From contig OU342634.1 in the NCBI GenBank assembly GCA_910589415.1, positions 22,813,144-22,877,143 of the forward strand: a stretch of 64,000 nt of DNA, read 5' to 3'. The position numbers and the translations under genes are program-made. This document shows, piece by piece, positions 22,999-35,769 of this stretch. The notes beneath the pieces are model-generated. The model saw only the letters and a program-made list of their open reading frames with translations. It made no database searches and was not told the DNA's origin. Numbering within the stretch: the first letter of the stretch is position 1; the number at the start of each line of letters is the position of its first letter. Source of the DNA: Malachius bipustulatus (taxonomy: Eukaryota > Arthropoda > Insecta > Coleoptera > Melyridae).

Positions 22999-23539
22999 TC
23001 CAGATGACGTGAACACGTCTTACTAATTGCTGCTGTTTCTTCTACTCTGCTCTGCTCCACTGCATTATTAGACTTACAACTCGACTGCGGAAAAATGCCG
23101 AGTTAATTTAGTTCATTCATATACGACCATAAGAACCATGCAGTTAGATACTACTGTTCTTATTTTTATGTTTTATTATTTTGTCCATCAAATTAATTCC
23201 ATGAATCACTTCTCGGAAAAACAGGTCACATGCGCATAGTTTTGAAGTAGGTAGCTTCTTTTTTGTTTTCTGGGGCGCTTCCTGTAAAATTAATTGATGA
23301 TTCATTCAACATTGTAGCGTTTGTAGTCTGCAACAGAAATCTCAGTATTCAATTAGGCAAACTAATGACTTATGGAATTCGAAATTGCGTTACCTATGTC
23401 AGTGAAATAAAAGACGTGGTAAGTTTTGCTTCGGTTTATGAATTGGTGCATTTATTTATTCAGCTAACCGAGAACAACACTCTGCGATTGGTTTTCTGAA
23501 AAAGATTTCGTTCTGTGACAATATTAATAACACTTTATA
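22999..23539. other. No recognisable gene (22999-23539)
   Basis: AT-rich DNA with one 78-codon frame at 23263-23499 that has no recognisable domain. No repeats with clear ends. Confidence 0.4.
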
Positions 23540-25000
23540 TAGGGTGAGTCATTTTAGTCTATATAAACCCGAATATCTCTGTTGGTAAGCCAGACACAAA
23601 AAAATTGTGCAGACAAAAGTTGTTCAGAACAATGGAGCTCATCAACTTTGACCTTCGATGGATCAATTTCAAGGCCATTTGAAGGTGAAGATTATTTTTT
23701 AAGTTTAGAAAATCCAGTAAGAATAGTTTTTACAGTTGTAGTCTAAAATGAGTAGGTTGTGAGATATAAACAACTGAAAATCGCAATTTTTCATTTTGAA
23801 AGCATTATACCTACATCAGAAACGGGCCCCAATATCGAAAAATTAAAATAACGGCTTATACAGGGTGGCCCAGCGAAAAGGTACCAGGCCTAATAACTCG
23901 AAAACTGAAGATTTACGCGAAAAACGCCGAAACAGGTCGATTTTGTTATCGAGGGGGACATATTGTCGTGAAAAATTTAACTACCCAAGTTCACCCCCTT
24001 GGCAGGGGTAGCTACCCCTTTACTTATCATCATAGGGAACCGATATCGGGTGATACATCATTTGAAAGCCACTCGAATTCTCTTAACAACGATATCCAAA
24101 ATTTTGAGTTTCGCTCACATACAGGGTGGCCCAACGAAAACACAACTCGCCTTAATAACTTGGAAACTGAAGATGTACGCGAAAAACGCTGAAACAGGTC
24201 GATTTTGTTATCAAAGTAGGCATATTTGCGTGACAAATTTAACCACCCAAATTCACCCCCTTGGCAAGGATAGCTACCCCTTTGCTTATCATCATAGGGT
24301 ACAGCTATTGAGTGATACACCATTTGAAAGCCACTCGAATAATAATTGTCTTTACAACGATATCCAACATTATGGGTTTCGCTTACATACAGGCTGGCCC
24401 AACGAAAACATTTTTTTTTGGGCCACCCTGTATGTAAGTGAAACCCAAAATGTTGGATATCGTTAAGAGAATTCAAGTAGCTTTCAAATGATGTATCACT
24501 CAATAGCTGTTCCCTATGATGATAAGCAAAGCAATTTGGGTGGTTAAATTTGTCACGCAAATATGCCTACTTTGATAACAAAATCGACCTGTTTCGGCGT
24601 TTTTCGCGTACATCTTCAGTTTCCAAGTTATTAAGACGAATTGTGTTTTCGTTGGGTCACCCTGTATGTGAGCGAAACCCAAAATTTTGGATATCGTTGT
24701 AAAGAAAATTCGAGTGACTTTCAAATGATGTATCACCCGATATCTGTTCCCTATGATGATAAGCAAAGGGGTAGCTACCCCTGCCAAGGGGGTGAACTTG
24801 GGTAGTTAAATTTGTCACGAAAATATGTCCCCCTCGATAACAAAATCGACCTGTTTCGGCGTTTTTCGCGTTCATCTTCAGTTTTCAAGTTATTAGGCCC
24901 GGTACGTTTTCGCTGGGTCACCCTGTATACATGTCCCTATCTTAACTTTACAAGAAGAACCTGTCAATATCTACTATCTAGCAAAGAGCCTGCATTACAC
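23540..25000. mobile_element. Family-C repeat copy interrupted by a foldback
   Basis: Outer repeat copy whose left part (about 23680-23858, with GAGTAGGTTGTGAGATATAAAC) and right part (24928 to about 25000, CATGTCCCTATCTTAACTTT) match the repeat family also present at 38987-39530, 48050-49255 and 50880-51355. It is split by the TA-flanked foldback at 23859-24927. The far left (23540-23680) belongs to another ACAGGGTG-ended repeat. Outer limits are approximate. Confidence 0.6.
23859..24927. mobile_element. Foldback element with two-unit arms (TACAGGGTGGCCC ends)
   Basis: Begins TACAGGGTGGCCCAGCG and ends with the inverse, CGCTGGGTCACCCTGTA, flanked by TA on both sides (23857-23858 and 24928-24929). 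Each arm holds two related units of about 250-270 bp, each unit itself starting ACAGGGTGGCCCA; the arms meet near 24410. So the order is unit, unit, inverted unit, inverted unit. Long open frames run through it on both strands (up to 176 codons) and share repeated peptides, because the unit lacks stops; they have no known domain and are not called as genes. The family recurs at 35770-37025. Confidence 0.8.
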
Positions 25001-28000
25001 CTCAAAAAATGCCGACGTAACGAATTTTTGAAAAAACTTTTCGTTTGTTTTTTGTTTTGTTCTTTCTCTTAATAACGAACCGATCGGTTTGTTTCAGATC
25101 TCATTTTATTCGTATTTTAATTCTCTACAATTCGACCATTGGGACCATTCATATTTCCACATCAATTTTTCTTTCATAAGCAAAAGAAAAAACGAAAAAT
25201 GCGATTTTTGGCACTAAAGTGTTAATAAACACTTTCAACGCACATTTTACAGAGCGCAACTGCCTAAACTTCATCAGCTGATGCATAGAGCTACGCAAGT
25301 TGGTAAATATCAAGGTGTCAAGGTACCTGTGTGTCTTTGAAATCTGAAATCACTTAACTGGACTCGTTCGCTATGCAATTCCAGTTTGGTTCTACTTAAT
25401 GACTTCTGCCTTAACTCCCACGAATAATACTTCCGATCTTTCGTATTTTGGTATTGGGAGTGTATGTCTGGCTGATATAACATGCTGATGAGTCCATAAC
25501 AAAGACGAAACAATATCAACCATGTCTTCAGTTTTCACCTAACATGCTTTGCGGAATATTTCTAATTTTTTGAACAAATAATGCACATAACTTATAAAAG
25601 TATTTTGAAAGTAATCATCAACTCTAGTATTTTGATTTAGTTGCTTTAAAGAGAAACTTAGATTTTTGGAAGATACATCTTATTTCAGATTTACCGCATT
25701 AACGTAGGTATAATGCCACGTTTTGCTAACAATTTTGCTTCGCTTGTAGAATCATTAATTCCGACTGAAACTAGGTAAATCGTGGGCCCGAGTAGAGAAT
25801 TAAGAATAGTGCATGCATTTACATTGAGGGCTCTATAAAGATGCAGTCTTGCATTTCCAGTCTTGCATAATCTAGCCGGATCTGTTCTGTCATATCCAAG
25901 CTCACCTGTCTTTGAAATTTCTATTTAAATCCTTCCAATGCAACCGAAACGTAAAATTTTATTTATAATCGTTATTCGAAATGTTAACTACGTACAAGTT
26001 ACGAATTCTTTTTTCATAATAATTCGAACAGATAGATTCATTTCCCGTAATTCATTACTACTTGAGATAGCTCATATTAATTTGCTTCTTAAAGGCAGGT
26101 GGCTAAGCTCTCGTCTCCTCCTCAGTTGAGAGCTTAATAGCGGAAGTTTCGTTTTGATTTAGCTGCCGGGAAGCAGGAATGTGTATATCCATGTATTGAT
26201 ATAACTGCTTATTGTTCCCGGTGTGGCGCGAGGAAATCCAGCTTCTTTTATTTAACTTTCCGCTGCGGAAAGTTAGAGACCCTTTCTTATCTGGGATATT
26301 TATGGGCCAAACAAGAGCAATATGACTGCGCGTTACGCCACTATCCCTTTCGGCCGGAACAACACAGACATTAAATGCAGTCCGCGCCTTTGTTCTTGTT
26401 CTCCAACTTGATATACAGTTTCTGGCCGACAGTTTTCCTCCTCCAATTACAAAAGTAAATATGGGAGTACGTTTATTGTAATTTATTTTTATTGGTCTTA
26501 TGCCTATTAGAATTCTTTGCCCCTCTGAATTTTCTTCACATATATAGGCATATATGAATGGGCTCCATTAGATTTGTTCCAGATTATCAATAAAAGAGAT
26601 TTAGAGATGTTTTTGGTGGCTCTATCTTTTGTCCACTCCCATTTTTATCGCTGGATTCTTATTGATTAACTGAAAATAAGAAGAAAAAAAAAACAAGATT
26701 AGTACTGATTTACGATTAAAGATTAATAATTAAAAATCAAACACCCCAGTTCCTACAGTGTTTGATAGGTCTTCTCGGTATATTGGATTCACACGGCCAT
26801 GATCGAAGATGAATTTGATTAGCAACTTTAATTTCGCCGTTGGCATTCTCCAGACAATTATAATGCAAAGTTTTCAACCGTGATCCTATTATTCCTCGTT
26901 AATAAAAGGGCCGCCAAAGACAAAGCCTGGTGATCAATAAGGGAAAGCCTTAATGACGCTGGGGAATTTTCGCGCCGGAGTAGGAAGAGACACCGATTAG
27001 AAGAAAACTGCATTGCCTCCTCTTCCTGTGATTTTACTTCCCGCTTTTACCTGACGTTTTATAGGTTAAAAGCTTTTTGATTTTTTTTTCATATTTTGAA
27101 ACTTTTAAGTACCTATCTACCCACCTTAATTTATAAGAGCGGATATTGATTTTCGCATTTAGAAAGGAAGCTTGAATAAGTATAGGTATTCTAGATTCCA
27201 GTAGCATTTCTAAATATAGGTATACTTATAGGTAAATACCTATGTAATTCTTTCTAAGTTAATGACCTTAAAAAACTTGAGATAAAGTAAAAAATCAATT
27301 TTGAGACACATAAAGCAAATATGTCATTTAAAAACGTTGAATCTTCTAGATTTATTTATCATAAGGCGTCCATATTCTCGTTAACTAGCGGAACCGGGAC
27401 TTTGATTATCCTAATTTGGATCTATTATTCCATTCAGTGATCTAACACAAGCATCGTACGAAATTATCTTATAAGAGATGTCTCTTACCATTGAATACAA
27501 AACAGAGTCATGTAAATTTAGGACAGAATTGTTCCTGCATTATTCAGAAAGGACCAAGGGATGGCAATTATTTAAAATACGTAACGGTTTAATTCATCTC
27601 CTTTTAGCCAAATTCCTTCAATTCTTATTAAAAATTATTGAAATTTAAAGTCACCCAAGCAGACACTACTTTCATTTCTGAGAATATTGGGATTCTCTGT
27701 AGGCTGTTCGCTAAATTAATTGTAAAGGTCGCGAATCATTTTCATTTTACAATAATTTATACCCTGAAACCGGAAACCCTCACGTGAAATGCGACTTCTA
27801 TATTTCTAAAGGTTGCAGATTTTAATCAAAGATTTTCTCGGAGGCTCAACCTTCAAATTTCAAGTTTGCTGATTTCTGTGTCGTTAATATCTTTCTAAAC
27901 TTGGAGATGAATCGATACTCACGAATTTAACGACTATGAACGGTTTCTTTAACACATCCAGTAACCGTTCCAGTCGTTACTTTTAATCTTTTTAATTAAA

Positions 28001-29729
28001 TCTTTTTAATTAATTATTTTTGTGACGATTGTTTTGATCCCGCTGTATGGGAATTGTGTAGAACACTCTGTACAGTGTCCGCTGCGCTGCGCGACGTCGG
28101 CGTCACTACTCGAAAGTAGCTATCTATCGGTGGTGCGGTTTAATGAAGTAATTAGCGACAATCCATTTAGCGATGAGTTCGCCTTCTTTGGGTGTTTTTT
28201 TTTTCGAGACCCATTTTCACACCAACATTGTAAATTTATACGACATCACGCTGAGATTTGATTGGCTCGGAATTACCTGTAAAGTGCAACTTACTAATTT
28301 TTAAATAACTTTTAAGTGAACAAATGATTTAGTATGTACTTTAGAGTGGGTTTGTTTTCTATCCTTGAAATTAAACCTGCGTCGTAGGAGGGATTCTGTT
28401 ATTTCTAATCCTCAAGAAAATTAGAAATAAAAAAAAATTAATTCAGTGTATAAAAATTGAAAAATTTAAGAAAAAAGTTGTTTTGCATGGAAGCCCTTTC
28501 AAAAGTAACTCTCAGTACTCACTCAGTAGTAGGTAGAGTAAAAAAATTACTAGTAAAAAAGTATTGCGAAATAAATTTCCGTTGCATCATCTCCTAAAAT
28601 TAACAGGCCATTTTTTACGTGTGAGCTCAGTATGTGCTCACAAAGGGATATACGATTAAAAACATAACCTCCTGTCATATGCATCCGACGCTTTTCACAT
28701 TCAGATAAATGCTGTTTTTTCCCATTTCTTGTTAAAATAAAGGTCATATTCATCTTTATAATAATTTAGCGAAACAGAATTATGTACTTGAATTGTTTTA
28801 AAATATATTTTCCCTTTGTAAAGGGGTATCTCGGGATAGTGGTAAGGGGTAAGGGGAGGCTTGAAATGAGATCGCGTACCGAATAATTTACCAGAATCCG
28901 GAACCAAAAGTTATAAATAACAACTAGCACAGCTCCCTACTCTGATATTTAAGGTTATACTATACTGTCATTATTACCATCATGCCCCATGCATCCTAGA
29001 AATTTATACTTATATCGAATTGAGTATGTAGTTCCAGCAAAATTACAAAAAAATAGACATTTCTCTTAGTACATAATTATATTATTAAGTAATTCACCTG
29101 CATGGGGTCAATTTTATGAGTTTCAATTTCTACCATGTCAGTTGAGGGAGGGATCAGACACCGCTGAGAAAGCCGTGGCGCATCCGTGCGAAGAATGTTA
29201 ATTTTAAGCCCGACAAGATTTAATTAATAACCATTGGCACGCCATTTATTAACACAAATTACTTGCGTCTAATTGGATGTCGCGCATCGCCCAATCTCCC
29301 GGTCGCTATTAGTCATTCCCGCGCATTGCTATATTCGCTTTCGCACACGTACTGCACTGATACATTGTATAATAGAGATGCGAATTCGACAAACTGGTAT
29401 CGAAATTTCAATCTGTTACCAGCAGATTTTTTTTACTTACTTTTAAGAAAAAATTAAACTTAGTTAATTATAAGTAAGTGGGTATACATATAGGATGGTT
29501 GGAAAAACCTTGCAGTATTCCCTGCATGAAGAGAAGGAAGTTGTTCCAGTCTTACATGTTTCTGCGGAAAAACTTTCACGAATAAAAAGTTGCATGCAAC
29601 GCAGCATAAAGCATCAACTACTCGTCCCTACATCATGCCAAGAGCAACAGCGCTAACATTCTTCAAGTAGTGCTTTTTCTGTATTTCCAGCTGTCTTGAA
29701 AAGTCAGTAGTTCAAGACTAAATAAATTA
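25001..29729. other. Long stretch without recognisable genes (25001-29729)
   Basis: AT-rich, apparently mostly single-copy within the window. Frames are all below 100 codons and lack known domains. Some patches (for example about 26150-27060) are less AT-rich and could be conserved non-coding DNA, which cannot be judged without other genomes. Confidence 0.4.
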
Positions 29730-30978
29730 TACTACGTGTCCCAGAATAAAAGGGACAAACATCTAAGAAATTTACTTGATTTTAAGATAAAAAGTATTAA
29801 TGAATCTACCCTCTAAATTGAGTATTAATAAAGTTTAATGTTCCAAAATCCAAAAAAAAGAAAATATTTTTTTTTGTGACGGCTGAATATTTTTATATGA
29901 AACTTTTTGTTGTCGTTTTTCTAATTATAAGTCTAATATAACAGCGATAATTACGTATCTGTAATTTGAACAAGGGACGTACTGTAGACAGGGTTTTTTT
30001 ACCCCCCAATTTTTACGCCACTGCCACTATATAATTTTTTTTAACATATTTTTCCAATAACTAGACATTTCTTGTACAAAAGGTGCGAACGGTTCGGTAG
30101 GTAAATTCTCAACAGTATTTGAGATATGCACAATTGAATAGGTGAAACTTTGGTAATATTTACATATAACAAAATTAAAACAAAAAAAATTTGAGCTCAT
30201 AGCGCTAGGAAACGTGACTGGGATTTTTTCGTGGCCGGGGGATCTGAAGAAGACGAAGATCTTCACTTCGAAAGTGTATTTTTTCAGAAGTTGAAAAACA
30301 TTGCCGAAAAAACTATTTTTTCTTGTCGAATGTCTAACGGCCAATATTATAAACGCTGGTTAAGTTAACTGTCCGATTTCTGTGGTCGTTTCTGGAGAAG
30401 ATATAGACTATAGGTCGAAATTATTGCATTTTAATAATTACTCTTGGCATAAAAAGGATTACAAAAATATCAATAAAAGTTATTCGAGGTCAATATTAGC
30501 TTCAAAATCGGGCACAGAAATCTGCCAGTTAACTTAATCAGCGTTTATAATATTGGCCGTAAATCGTCCATATCTCAAAAACTGTTGAGAATTTACCTAC
30601 CAAACATGATACCTTTTTTGTACCAGAAATTCTAGGTTTTTGTAAAAATATGCTAAACCAAAATTTATCCAGTGACATAACAATTTGGGGGTAAAATAGT
30701 TGGAACCCTTTCTACCGTGCGTTCACGATTCAAATTAGATACACGTAATTATAACTGTTATATTACACTAATTAATAGAAAGAAACACAAAAAATTTTGT
30801 AAAAAAATATTAGGCCGTTTTGGAGTTATGAAAAAAATGTATTTTTGTAACTTTGAAAACATTGTAACTTCGTTAATACTCAATTTAAAGGGTAGATTCT
30901 CAGGAAGACTTTTTGTCCTAACATCAAGTAAGTATTCTACCTTAGAAGTTTGCCCCCTTTATTCTGGAACACCCTGTA
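29730..30978. mobile_element. Diverged foldback element
   Basis: The left end (TACTACGTGTCCCAGAATAA) and the inverse of the right end (TACAGGGTGTTCCAGAATAA) match over more than 100 bases with scattered differences, including a shared TCTACCCT-TAAATTGAGTATTAA segment. A second pair of inverted segments lies further in, around 30095-30125 and 30575-30605. The centre carries a separate small inverted-repeat element at 30337-30560. No coding capacity. The arms are clearly more diverged than those of the other foldbacks, so this copy is older. Confidence 0.65.
30337..30560. mobile_element. Small MITE with ACGGCCAATATTAT ends
   Basis: Inverted repeats of about 33 bp with one mismatch: GGCCAATATTATAAACGC at 30339-30356 and its inverse ending at 30558, extended by AC and GT outside. 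About 220 bp in total, nested in the foldback at 29730-30978. No clear target duplication is visible and no coding frame is present. Confidence 0.65.
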
Positions 30979-33143
30979 CCTCTATATGTGTTTCGAGTAC
31001 AGACAAACATGAATGGTAATTATCTAGGACCTACTTATTTTTGAAAAAAAAATAGCTTAATAATTATTAATGATAATTGGGTGTATATTTCTTATACAAC
31101 AATAAGTAGAATTTATTTATCTATAGGAGTTTTCATTTATTTCAATTATATAAATGTTGAATATAAGCAGCATTAAGTCCTTATACACAGCCGAATAGAT
31201 CAATTCTTTTCTGATGCGAAATCCCTTCTATTATAAACGTGTAAGTTACCATGGTGATATCGCATGGGAATTTAATCCTCCGACTCGAGAATAGAGCCTT
31301 AGGTATTTTCTGCATCTAATTGAGTCTCCTATAATACATATATTTCTAGATCTAGCATACCTAAATGAAAATTAATAAAAGCAGCAACGTCTACACCGAC
31401 ACGTTTGTGCAGTGGAAACTTTCAATTTGATAGACGATTGGTAGGTACTGAAGCCTCTGTCTCCCTAAAAAGAGACAATATTGTCTCGTTACAAATTGAA
31501 TATTTTCTTTTCGGAATCAAATGCTTTGCAGCTTGTTCTAGAGACCTAAACTACTTGAAAATAAATTCTTCCGTTCAACAACAACATTTTCTGATTTTTT
31601 TTATATATAATAAAGGACTTGATATAAGTAACCCAGCAATGTTTAATCTAAAAATTTATTTGGCCCTTCAGTTGATTTTTAGGACAATTTTCTAGAAGAA
31701 TTTCTGGATATCAACATTGCTTGGAATGAGTATATGCTCATCTCGAGCATTCAACTCGAATACTTTGGCTCCGTACTCTCTCTCCGATGGCAATAACTCA
31801 GCAGATACCGACAATCGACCAGCTGACAGCCCAGATGCAGAGTTTCAGCTAGATTTATGCCCTCCCGTCGTACTCCAACTCTACTCCACTCTCGCTGCCG
31901 TCACGCCCAATGTTCCACTGCGCTAATGACGATTGTGGAAAGAGACATACTGACCCCAGCCTGTTATTATGCTCCAGTAAAAACTCTCAACTTCATGTAG
32001 TTGTATACAGAGGGTCCAGAGTTTTTTCACAGAAAAGTTGGAACATAACATGGTATACTATGCAAAAGAACATCCTGAATACGATTTGGAATTTTATCAA
32101 TTCGAATATCTATTTCGATGCTGGATGATTCAAGATATCAGTAATATTGTGAAAGGAAGCACATGGATTTCAAAACTCTCTAGTAAAAATGATAATAAAA
32201 CTACCAAACAGCAGAATGCTCCAAAATTAAATCCCAGACTTGTTTTCTGTTTCTTGAAATAATTTTTTAAAGTTTTATAGGTAAGAATTTCACATTAAAT
32301 AATAATGTGTTAATCTTGTGTTAACATATTAATAATGTGCATCTACACTATCACCAAGAAGATATTTCGTGCTTCTCCATCTGGTGACTATTTGATTATA
32401 TAATATCAACCCATCCAATAATTCTATTTAGTATTTTTTCGCTGGTTCGTGGAGACCTAGACAGTTTCGCTGGTTGGTGGAGACCTAGAGAGCGGAGTTT
32501 TCTTCGTTGCACTGCATGACACTCGATCACGAGTTCTGTGGTTTCTTCCCCTTCCATGCTATGGTTCCATGTATCTGCTATACGGTTTGCTTATATTTCG
32601 GACCAATCTTGCGAAAATATTATGCTCCAAGTTTGCTTGATGGTAAAACTTTCTCATACTCGTGCCTGAATTAAAAATTCTAGTCTTTTACCCCTTCTCT
32701 TATGGACAGAAATTTAATTTGAAGAAAAATTATTTTTGAAAAGAAAGATTGGACTCGTCAACTTAGATATTTTATTAGACATTTTTTAAGAGTCAAATGA
32801 AATTTACTCACCAGCTCCACTTCCGCTTCATTTTAATAAAATGTTTCCGAGCTTTCTTTAAAAAAAATCTGACAAACTGGCTTATATAATAACCTTCAAA
32901 TTTTACTTGTCATTTAAAGTCAAGTGACACCATATTCAACGTTATACCATACACAGCATAATTTATTACGACCTTGAAAGACAATTTAGATAAAATGACA
33001 TGTATTGTGTAGTATTTTGATTCTAAGTGACTATAACACGTTAAAGAATTGAAAAGTTAATAGACAACTTATACTCAGAAGAAAATTAAAATGTACTTAA
33101 ATATAAATTTTGGGGGGCAAAAACTGATGAGACACATACATAT
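30979..33143. other. No recognisable gene (30979-33143)
   Basis: AT-rich apart from a less AT-rich patch at about 31720-31990 with a 69-codon frame containing many Ser, Pro and Asp; it may be a lost exon or chance. A 28-bp tandem duplication with TTTCGCTGGTT and GTGGAGACCTAGA lies at about 32438-32493. Nothing else can be supported. Confidence 0.35.
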
Positions 33144-33697
33144 ACCAGGTGTCCAGGTATGAGTGTAAGAGCTACACGTGGCGACCTTCCTTAGACTATT
33201 TTGAGTAAAAAATCTTAATACAATAATGCTCTAAACATCTTCACGGTGCCACAGGAGGTCATCAAAGTTAGAAATTCTGGGTCACAAATATGCATATTAT
33301 TGAACTTCTATTTCCTTTTGCAGTTACGGTTAACATTTTCGAAGACTTTTGCAAAGTCTTATTTCATTTAATTTTCGTAACAGTGCAATTATTAACTTTT
33401 TTAACATTTCCTAATTTTTTTTTTTTTAGAAATGTTAAAAAAGTTAATAATTGCACTGTTACGAAAATTAAAAGAAATATGACTTTGCAAAAGTCTTTGA
33501 AAATGTTAACCGTAACTGCAAAAGGAAATAGAAGTTCAATAATATGCATATTTGTGACCCAGAATTTCTAACTTTGATGACCTCCTGTGGCACCGTGAAG
33601 ACGTTTAGAGCATTATTGTATTAAGATTTTTTACTCAAAATAGTCCAAGGAAAGGTCGCCACGTGTAGCTCTTACACTCATACCTTGACACCCTGTA
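33144..33697. mobile_element. Near-perfect foldback element, 554 bp
   Basis: Arms of about 267-269 bp (33144-33410 and 33429-33697) are inverse copies with few differences, separated by a T-rich spacer of about 18 bp. The ends read TACCAGGTGTCC on the left and, inverted, TACAGGGTGTCA on the right. The overlapping frames on both strands (about 33290-33571) arise from the palindrome and share the same peptide. Non-autonomous; no gene. Confidence 0.8.
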
Positions 33698-34982
33698 TTA
33701 TAATGGATTCATCAAATGACTAACGCTACGATTATTTTCTCACGCTAACCGGCGGGACCCTAAAGTGTACTATTATTTGGCTGCATGTTCCGAATGGTGG
33801 AGCTGAAGTCAATTTTCGGCCAACCAAATATCTTATCCAAAGACTTTTTTTAATTTAACAAGTCAAAGGTTATCGCGATTACTTTGCGAATATGGAGTAG
33901 GTATATTATGTACTCCGTAACAAATTATACAATATTTATATTATATTTGTTTCATGAAATTCCCTTCTTCCAACATTGTTCATGAATCTAATTTGGATAA
34001 TTTTGTTCTAGGTGAGTGATCGCCGGAAGGCAGCACAAGCACCTCTGGTTCGGGATCTCGCAGTGTTGATTTTTCACCACCCGATAAATTGCGAGATCGG
34101 AGCAGAGTTGTAGCAGTAAGTGATGTGAAATAACAGAACACTTGGCACTGTTATTAAGATCAGAGCAGGTGTAGGTGCTGTGTTTACTGCTGTGCTCATT
34201 TATGAGCATGATCTAATTAGGCAATAATATCACACACCGGTCTCAAATATTAATTATGTTCACACAAGCCCTACATAAGCGGTAATTGAGCGGTTCATTT
34301 CAACGGAATTTCCATCGTGCTATCTACATAAATTTATGCCAGACTATATAAAAGGACAACGGGGTAGGTAGATACTTGTAGGTTCATTTGGTTAGTTACT
34401 TGGGTTTATATTTTCGACTGTAGATACTAATAAATGCTCGCGATCCTGAGATAATTCTAAATTATTACAAAAGAATATTAACAAAGCTTAGAGCTTTCAT
34501 GAATTTTCTTTATGAAAGCTTGATTGAATATTTGCTTTATGTTTTTTCTTTAAGCTGAAAATTGCTAAAAAATAAACAGATATTTCAATTTAAGATAACA
34601 GAGAATTGTATACCTACTAAGAAAATGTATTTTAAAAATATATTTGCATAAATGGAACAGAGGTTATGGAAAAAATTGTAAAATTTGCAAGGTTCGAAGA
34701 ACAATAAAGAAACCCTAAACTGTAGCTAGGTGGGGAATGTGATCTAGCTCGTTTTCAGAGTTAGATTTTCAGAATTAATGTGAAGAAAAATGTTGCTTAT
34801 ATTATTCAAGACAACATTCCTCACGAATGGATTTTTCCTAAAACTCCAGATTTTCAATTACTTAACACCTTTTTGCACCAAAACTTGAATATAGTGTATG
34901 ACGAAAAGCTGCAGTAAGAACGCTTTTGATGCAATTTTTATGATTTCAACCCAGACTTTGTAGAGCCTCTGCATACTGATGG
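33698..34982. other. No recognisable gene (33698-34982)
   Basis: AT-rich DNA with a few short frames, none with a domain. No terminal repeats or RNA genes were seen. Confidence 0.4.
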
Positions 34983-35469
34983 ATGATAAATAAAACACTA
35001 ATGTTTTAAAAATTCTACTGTGATGGATATTATAAATCTTACACGTGTTTCGCTACTTTTAAAGTAGCAGCTTCAGATATATGTAAATGAATAAAACTAT
35101 TGATATAGTAACATACCAATCATACCATACTGTTGCTATATTACTATATCAATAATTTTATTCAATTAGAAAATTGTAAATATTGAACTAATTGCCGAAT
35201 TATATTATTATTTTGTTATTGGTTTTTAGGTTCGTAGGCTTGTAGTTATTAATTAAAAGTTAACTAATCAGTCCCGAAAAGTCAACTGTTAATTAATAAC
35301 TACAAGCCTACGAACCTAAAAACCAATAACAAAATAACAACATAATTTTATGCATTTACATATGTCTGATGATGCTACTTTAAAAGTAGCGAAACACGTA
35401 TACCGTTTATAATATCTATCAGTGTAGTATAGAGTAGAATTTTTAAAACATTAGTGTTTTATTTATCAT
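34983..35469. mobile_element. Foldback element with ATGATAAAT ends
   Basis: Inverted arms start ATGATAAATAAAACACTAAT on the left and end with the inverse on the right; they share a segment with CGCTACTTTTAAAGTAGC, itself a local palindrome. The centre (about 35213-35331) is a second, nearly perfect palindrome with TAGGTTCGTAGGCTTGTAG on both sides. These ends differ from the ACAGGGTG group, so this is another family. No coding frame. Confidence 0.7.
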
Positions 35470-35769
35470 ATATCGCTTTTGATGCGTTTAATAATTGAAA
35501 CGTTGAAATGTAATTAAACGACTGAGCAACTGAGTGAAATGATCGTTGGATTAAAAACGTTGACGGATCAGGGGGCCTTACAGTATCTACGTTACACTGC
35601 TGTAATTTTTTTAGGAATCATATGAAGGTAATTGGCATTTCATATTTTAATTTATTAAATTGGTAGGTACTCGTAGATCTGTAAGTAATTTCAACTTAAA
35701 TTTTGCATGTAGCTACAACTACAGTTTAACATTACTTGTGGTTGATGAAACTTTCATTTCAAAGCAATA
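35470..35769. other. Spacer between two foldbacks
   Basis: About 300 bp of AT-rich DNA with no feature I can support. Confidence 0.4.

Noticed and set aside
24030..24560. 176-codon frame on the minus strand as a gene
   Set aside because: It crosses the centre of a foldback and repeats the same peptides as frames on the other strand; no domain.
31717..31926. 69-codon frame rich in Asp, Pro and Ser as an exon
   Set aside because: No domain and no clear splice sites; too little to support a call.
33290..33571. 93-codon and 61-codon frames on opposite strands
   Set aside because: They encode the same peptide because they lie in a palindrome.
35213..35331. CRISPR-like or tandem repeat array
   Set aside because: The repeats are inverted, only two, and form a palindrome; the window is eukaryotic.
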